From Acidimicrobiales bacterium (GTDB lineage Bacteria; Actinomycetota; Acidimicrobiia; Acidimicrobiales; UBA8592), in contig JASLWO010000031.1 in the NCBI GenBank assembly GCA_030740795.1, positions 1-37,989 on the forward strand: a stretch of 37,989 nucleotides of DNA. The letters are read 5' to 3'. The notes beneath the pieces were generated by a model that worked only from the letters and a program-made list of their open reading frames with translations, was not told where the DNA came from and did not search any database. The position numbers were made by a program, and so were the translations under genes. Below, piece by piece: positions 33,531 to 37,989 of this stretch (position 1 is the stretch's first letter; the number at the start of each line of letters is the position of its first letter).

Positions 33531-34421
33531 ATGGAAGATTCCGGAACAACTGATCAAAAAATAGTTTATTTGGAACCACCTTTTATTCGCAAAGCGACAA
33601 GATCAGGCTTACCCCCGCTCCGAAATTATTTGTTAGAAACCTTTCGGTATAGGACTTTTGCTTTTCATTGGTCTAAGGGGGAATTGAAATCTAGAAACTT
33701 TGACACAGCTTTGGGGAGGCTTTGGCATTACTTAAATCCGTTTCTTTTCGGTTTGATCTATTTTGTCTTTGTTGGAATTCTGACCGGCGGTGGGTTAAAC
33801 AGCAGTAAACGTCTGGCTTTTTTGGTATTTAATCTTTATGTTTGGACTCTGCTGAGTTCGATGATCATGACGTCAGTGAGTTCAGTTCGTAATGGTGGCG
33901 GAGGAGTTCTGACTAATTCGGCCTTGCCTAAAGTAGTTATACCTATTGCCTCTACCGTGTCAGCTACCAACTTGTTTCTTCGTTCGTTAGTTGCGTATGT
34001 TCCATTGCATATCGTTGCTGATAGGGGTTTTCATATTGAATTTTTGTGGATTCCTGTCCTTATTTTTCTTACTTGTCTCTTTGGTCTAGGGATAGCACTT
34101 ATGTTTGCGACATTAAATGTGTATGTGCGAGATGTATCAAGGTTTTTGCCACATTTTTTGCGACTTTGGCTGTATGTCTCACCAGCGATATGGGAATATG
34201 AACGGGTTCTTGAGAGTGGTACGGTAAATGCATTAGCCCGACTAAATCCTACGTATTCAGGATTCTCTGCCTGGACAATGGCGCTAGATGGGTCAATAGC
34301 AGAGAATGGTCCAACCTTGGCCCACCAAGTATCTGTTTTCGCTTTATGGGCATTCCCTATCGCCATTGTTGGTTTTCTTGTTTTTGTGTCCCGGGAGGAT
34401 GAGTTTGCAATTAGAAATTAA
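33531..34421 (+). CDS. ABC-2 type polysaccharide export permease (Wzm/TagG-like)
   Basis: The 296-residue protein has about six membrane helices after a soluble N-terminus. The block SKGELKSRNFDTALGRLWHYLNPF is the typical cytoplasmic interface of TagG/Wzm permeases, with a connecting helix LNPFLFGLIYFVFVGIL. It would carry a completed undecaprenyl-linked glycan across the membrane. It is followed by its ATPase gene, which overlaps it by 23 bases. Confidence 0.88.
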   Translation: MEDSGTTDQKIVYLEPPFIRKATRSGLPPLRNYLLETFRYRTFAFHWSKGELKSRNFDTALGRLWHYLNPFLFGLIYFVFVGILTGGGLNSSKRLAFLVFNLYVWTLLSSMIMTSVSSVRNGGGGVLTNSALPKVVIPIASTVSATNLFLRSLVAYVPLHIVADRGFHIEFLWIPVLIFLTCLFGLGIALMFATLNVYVRDVSRFLPHFLRLWLYVSPAIWEYERVLESGTVNALARLNPTYSGFSAWTMALDGSIAENGPTLAHQVSVFALWAFPIAIVGFLVFVSREDEFAIRN

Positions 34422-35184
34422 AAATGCGGTTGAAGTCAAGAATTTATCAGTCGCTTATTCTGCGGTTGTTGAACAGGCGAAATCAAAGAAATCATCAGTG
34501 CTAACCCGGTCAACAAAGATTAGGAAGATTGAGGCGCTATCGGATGTATCAATTAACTTTCCTGCGGGGCAAGTCACTGGCCTTATTGGAGGCAATGGTG
34601 CTGGAAAATCAACTTTGCTAAAAACCATTGTAGGAGTCCTTAAGCCCTCCGTGGGTGAAGTCCACTTATGGGGTAGACCTCACCTCCTGACACCAGGAAT
34701 GGGGTTTAATAGGACTTTATCTGGGCGAGAAAACGTTATTTTGGGTGGTTTGGCTGCAGGGATGACATTGGATGAGGTTAGATCTAAACAAGAGGAAATA
34801 ATAGAATTCGCAGATATAGGCCACTTCATAGATCTACCTACAACAACTTATTCTTCTGGAATGTTTGGAAGACTTGCTTTCACAGTTGCAACTCACGTAG
34901 ATCCGGAGATCCTTTTGGTAGATGAGGCTCTCTCTGCAGGCGATTCAAGTTTTAGGAAAAGAGCTGTAAGCCGGATTAGGGACCTTTGTAGTTCAGCAAA
35001 GGCGATAATCGTTGTTTCGCATTCTTCCGCTCTGGTCTCTGATATGGCGACTGAAGCCGTTTGGCTTCATCGTGGTCAAGTCAGGATGCAGGGTCCAGTT
35101 GCTGAAGTAACTGAGTCGTATGAAAGTTTCACCGGAGAAACTACTGAGACTGCTCAATTGCAAAGTGGAATAGATAGAAAATGA
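34399..35184 (+). CDS. ABC transporter ATP-binding protein for polysaccharide export (Wzt/TagH-like)
   Basis: The ATPase has Walker A GGNGAGKST, the SSGMFGRL signature loop typical of Wzt/TagH, Walker B ILLVDEAL and the switch histidine in VVSHSSAL. It lacks the C-terminal O-antigen-binding domain of long Wzt proteins, so it resembles TagH-type short ATPases. The start is uncertain: ATG 34399 lies directly after GGGAGG, while a TTG at 34405 has that site at a better spacing. A longer frame from 34306 overlaps the permease by over 100 bases and is not used. It pairs with the permease to power glycan export. Confidence 0.9.
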   Translation: MSLQLEIKNAVEVKNLSVAYSAVVEQAKSKKSSVLTRSTKIRKIEALSDVSINFPAGQVTGLIGGNGAGKSTLLKTIVGVLKPSVGEVHLWGRPHLLTPGMGFNRTLSGRENVILGGLAAGMTLDEVRSKQEEIIEFADIGHFIDLPTTTYSSGMFGRLAFTVATHVDPEILLVDEALSAGDSSFRKRAVSRIRDLCSSAKAIIVVSHSSALVSDMATEAVWLHRGQVRMQGPVAEVTESYESFTGETTETAQLQSGIDRK

Positions 35185-35245
35185 TTCCCTTTGGTACGCC
35201 CAATCGGGGGAGAAATTTAATAGTTGGTGACTTGAGCTCTAGAAC

Positions 35246-36583
35246 ATGAATCAAGACTTAAAACCGCATTTAATTTATCTTGCTTTTTTCTTTCCTCCAT
35301 CGCGAGCATCGGGTGTCTATAGGGCAATCGCGACTGCAAATGTTTTTAAAAAGTCAGGATGGGATGTCACAGTCGTAACGGTAGAGAAAAAATTTTTCGA
35401 AGAAGAAATCGGCACCTATGACAGCTCACTATTTAATGATCTTGAAACTGGGATTGATGTAGTTCGCGTTCCTTTCACTTTTAATGCAGGTGGGTATAAA
35501 AAAGCTATTCAAAAGTCTGGTTGGTTCAAAGCTAATTTTCCTAGGCTCTATCAAAAAGTTGGACGACTGGTCAGAACTTACTTATTGGATCGCAAGAGAC
35601 CAGCGACTAGAATTGACAAATACGGTGCTTGGATCGAACCAGCTGTAGATGTGGTTGAGCGAATTCACGAAGAGAAACCAGCTTCGCATCTTCTAGCGAC
35701 TGCCAACCCGTTTGCGGCATTTGAAGTTGCATTTCAAATTCAAAAAAAAACTAATATTGATTTCTCAATCGATTATCGTGACCCTTGGACAACTGATGTT
35801 TATTCTGGACAAAAGGCAAATCACCCCAAAGAAATTTTTCAACTCGAACGAAGAATCATAGACCGAGCTAGTCACGTCTTTCATGTTAACAATGCTATGG
35901 CTGAAGTTTGTAGGCAACAATACCCAAAGTCAGCTGGTAAGCATTTAGTAGCGCCTAATGGTTTTGATATGAAGAGTGTCGCCTTACCGTCATTAGGTGA
36001 TTCCGGTAGTCCACTAGTTTTTGTGATGCTGGGTACTTTGAATCCCCATTGGCCGTTCAATGAGATAATTGAAGCTTGGGACAGAGCACGCCAATATCTT
36101 CCATTTAATAGTTTGTTGAGATTAGGTGGCTATTTGGGCTATTTTGCTCAAAGTGAATTGCCCCTCCGGCAACTTCTTCCAGATGAAAGTTGTGGTTTTG
36201 AATATGTGGGTCCTGTCTCGAAATCAGAGGTAAGTAATTTCTACAGATCAGCTAGCGTCATAATTATTCCCGCATCTGGAGGACCGCTCGTTACTACAGG
36301 AAAAGTCTATGAAGCTGCTGCTCAACCCAACCCAATTGTTTGTGTACAGTCAGAAAATGGTGGAGCACGCAGAGCTTTAGAGGGTCGTCCTCTTGTGTTC
36401 TCGTGCGAGCCCTCTATTGACGCAATTGAAAGAGCCATCCTAGATTCTGCAGCAAGCTCTTTGAGAATGGGAGAGGCAGACATTAAAAGGATACGAAATT
36501 TCGCTGCTCCATTTGAACGGGAAACTTCCCTAAAAGTAATAGTTGAATCTATTGGCAATAAAGTGTTGTTTTCTCATGGTTAA
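35246..36583 (+). CDS. Glycosyltransferase, GT-B fold (GT4-like)
   Basis: The 445-residue protein starts HLIYLAFFFPPSRASGVYRA, a typical first strand and loop of GT4 enzymes. The central SIDYRDPWTTDVY and the C-terminal VFVMLGTLNPHWPFNEIIEA, VGPVSKSEV and GGPLVTTGKVYEAAAQPNPI match donor-domain features. A sugar transfer role in the adjacent glycan pathway is inferred. The gap to the ATPase is 61 bases. Its last eight bases overlap the next gene. Confidence 0.8.
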   Translation: MNQDLKPHLIYLAFFFPPSRASGVYRAIATANVFKKSGWDVTVVTVEKKFFEEEIGTYDSSLFNDLETGIDVVRVPFTFNAGGYKKAIQKSGWFKANFPRLYQKVGRLVRTYLLDRKRPATRIDKYGAWIEPAVDVVERIHEEKPASHLLATANPFAAFEVAFQIQKKTNIDFSIDYRDPWTTDVYSGQKANHPKEIFQLERRIIDRASHVFHVNNAMAEVCRQQYPKSAGKHLVAPNGFDMKSVALPSLGDSGSPLVFVMLGTLNPHWPFNEIIEAWDRARQYLPFNSLLRLGGYLGYFAQSELPLRQLLPDESCGFEYVGPVSKSEVSNFYRSASVIIIPASGGPLVTTGKVYEAAAQPNPIVCVQSENGGARRALEGRPLVFSCEPSIDAIERAILDSAASSLRMGEADIKRIRNFAAPFERETSLKVIVESIGNKVLFSHG

Positions 36584-37766
36584 AGTAAATATTCTTACTC
36601 CGTGGTACCCCGACGCTGGATTAGGGCATTTATATAGTGGAGTATTTGTACACCAACAGGTAAAAGCCCTTCAAAGTAATGGAGTGGATGTCAGCATTGA
36701 AGTGCCGAAATGCCATAAACACTATGAAAAGGTAACTCTTGGTGGATTATTTACGGAAATTGAGAAGCTTGCTAGCCTCAACCCTGAGAGTATATTCCGG
36801 ACTAATCAAGGCGCTCTCATTATTCCTTATTTGACAACTGAGAGGGCTTCCATGGCGGAGCAAGTTTCGTCAATTGAACGTGCGCTTTACATGAAAAGAA
36901 AGGTACTGCCGTCTGATTCGGATATTAACCATGTTCACGTTGCTTTACCTATAGCTCCAGCTTTATCTAAAGTATCTTCTAAACCTTTGGTCGTAACAGA
37001 GCATTCGTCACATGTCAGAAAAGATTGCCAGATACCTGAGGTTGCAGAAATGTATCGTCAAACCATAGAAGTAGCTTCTGCGTTTATATGCGTTTCTTAT
37101 TTTTTGCAAAAACAAATTTCCGAAATGCTTAATGTGGACATCGGCCCCAAATGGAAAGTCGTTCCGAACATTGTTGATTTTGATTCGTTCCCTTTCGTTG
37201 AACGTTCAGACAACTCCTGCAGATCCTGGATTTATGTAGGGGCACTTTTCGAAAGCAAGGGAGTCATGAAATTATTAAAGACTTTTCACCATTTCAAGAG
37301 TAACAGTGATGAGAAAGCAACACTGACTTTGGTAGGTAAGGGGCCATTAGAACGTTGGATACGCACGTATGCCAAAAAACACAATATTGCTAACGCTGTA
37401 TGTATTCGTGAACCCCAATCACAGGCGGATATTACAAATTTTTTTTATAATGCGGACCTCATGGTGCATCTCAGTCCCTTTGAAACATTTGGACTCGTTT
37501 CGCTGGAAGCAATAGCTAGTGGCCTTCCAGTTGTATCGCTCAACAACGGTGGGTCAAAAGAAACTTGGGCTGATTTATCGGAGCTATGTGGATTGCATTT
37601 GCGAGAGGATTTGAGCTTCGAAGAAATCTCAAGTGCTATTAGCGGCTGGCGAGATTCCCATATCACGCTTAACCTTGCCGAGGCTTCAAGAGAATTGGAA
37701 CAAAGGTTTAGTCCCGACTCTATCTATAGTCAGCTTGATCAAATTTATTCGTCGGTGTTGAAGTGA
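36576..37766 (+). CDS. Glycosyltransferase family 4-like protein
   Basis: The 396-residue product (from ATG 36576) begins MVKVNILTPWYPDAGLGHLYSG, with the glycine-rich loop and FVHQQVKAL of GT4 enzymes. The donor domain includes SWIYVGALFESKGVMKLLKTF, LVGKGPLE and the E-x7-E-like element PFETFGLVSLEAIASGLPVV. That is a retaining GT-B active-site pattern. The start 36576 gives the usual eight-base overlap with the previous gene; an upstream in-frame start would put a long overlap. It ends in a GTGA overlap with the next gene. Confidence 0.87.
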   Translation: MVKVNILTPWYPDAGLGHLYSGVFVHQQVKALQSNGVDVSIEVPKCHKHYEKVTLGGLFTEIEKLASLNPESIFRTNQGALIIPYLTTERASMAEQVSSIERALYMKRKVLPSDSDINHVHVALPIAPALSKVSSKPLVVTEHSSHVRKDCQIPEVAEMYRQTIEVASAFICVSYFLQKQISEMLNVDIGPKWKVVPNIVDFDSFPFVERSDNSCRSWIYVGALFESKGVMKLLKTFHHFKSNSDEKATLTLVGKGPLERWIRTYAKKHNIANAVCIREPQSQADITNFFYNADLMVHLSPFETFGLVSLEAIASGLPVVSLNNGGSKETWADLSELCGLHLREDLSFEEISSAISGWRDSHITLNLAEASRELEQRFSPDSIYSQLDQIYSSVLK

Positions 37767-37989
37767 ATGTCGTTGTAATTTCGCAGGCCGACCGACTGAA
37801 GGAGTTAGAGGCATTTCTGTCAAATGTGCTTGAAGCAAGCGATAGCTCGTATATCTTGATTTGTCATCACAAAAAACTGGTTGACGGTATCCGTGTAGGT
37901 AAAAATTCTAGTGTGATCGGGTATTTTCCTCAGTATCACTATCAGTTGCTTCTAGCTCAATTACATTTTTCGTACCGGCGTCGTAGATT
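37763..37989 (+). CDS. Unidentified gene, 3' end cut off by the window edge
   Basis: A frame opens at GTG 37763, overlapping the previous stop in GTGA, and stays open to the window end (75 codons). The product begins VNVVVISQADRLKELEAFLS and continues with alternating strand and helix character. I do not recognise it. The overlap argues that it belongs to the polysaccharide operon. Confidence 0.65.
   Translation, partial: MNVVVISQADRLKELEAFLSNVLEASDSSYILICHHKKLVDGIRVGKNSSVIGYFPQYHYQLLLAQLHFSYRRRR

Noticed and set aside
1-37989. CRISPR array, insertion sequence or prophage
   Set aside because: No spaced direct repeats, transposase, integrase or phage structural genes were seen; the tRNA genes have no adjacent integrase or duplicated tRNA end.

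Overview
The window looks like chromosomal DNA of an uncultivated, free-living actinobacterium, most likely of the class Acidimicrobiia (inference). The gene order recA-miaB-miaA-dapF-hflX ... lexA-(LysM protein)-nrdJ is a classic actinobacterial housekeeping neighbourhood. The LexA operators have the GAAC-N4-GTTC form, and one membrane protein begins with the GPxWW...WxPP motif that I associate with Acidimicrobiia. Base composition is moderate (mid-40s % GC by eye), low for cultured members and in line with marine or freshwater streamlined relatives. No phage, insertion sequence or CRISPR array is visible.

Layout. (1) 1-9602: a truncated msrB on the minus strand, then recA with a LexA box inside its promoter, then a tightly packed run miaB-miaA-dapF-hflX-dapC-dapE (tRNA modification, diaminopimelate/lysine synthesis and a ribosome-associated GTPase). 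lexA converges on this run. Four tandem LexA boxes separate lexA from a divergent LysM membrane protein resembling the SOS division inhibitors YneA and Rv2719c. (2) 9634-16346: a RibD-C-type pyrimidine reductase, then the adenosylcobalamin-dependent ribonucleotide reductase nrdJ behind a long, highly folded leader RNA, then a MalY/PatB-type lyase, a zinc alcohol dehydrogenase and a GNAT acetyltransferase. (3) 16398-19411, minus strand: a riboflavin operon ribE-ribBA-ribH under an FMN riboswitch, with an NTF2-like gene upstream. (4) 19502-26749: lgt, a class III nucleotide cyclase domain protein, a DEAD-box helicase, an orphan-looking N6-adenine DNA methyltransferase, metX behind a SAM riboswitch, an Fpg/Nei glycosylase and a small membrane protein. 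(5) 26800-29344: a small conserved-looking protein, tRNA-Gly, tRNA-Cys, a four-helix membrane protein, tRNA-Val followed at once by a 27-codon membrane micropeptide frame, and a phytanoyl-CoA dioxygenase-like enzyme. (6) 29443-37989: a large secreted SpoIID/FG-GAP propeller protein on the minus strand and, divergently, a surface-polysaccharide cluster (glycosyltransferase, Wzm/TagG permease, Wzt/TagH ATPase, two further glycosyltransferases and a truncated gene at the edge).

The most interesting signal is the RNA before nrdJ. Arms at 10481-10501 and 10625-10647 form a roughly 20-bp closing helix around three internal hairpins. The hexamer that opens the 5' arm recurs exactly over the nrdJ ribosome binding site, so the 3' arm could pair with either one. 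This is the architecture of a translational switch in which the folded state would turn the gene on. The FMN and SAM riboswitches also lie in front of cofactor-related genes, so three metabolite-type RNA leaders may control nucleotide, flavin and methionine metabolism here. The SOS regulon is clear in outline: recA, lexA and the LysM protein all carry perfect LexA boxes.
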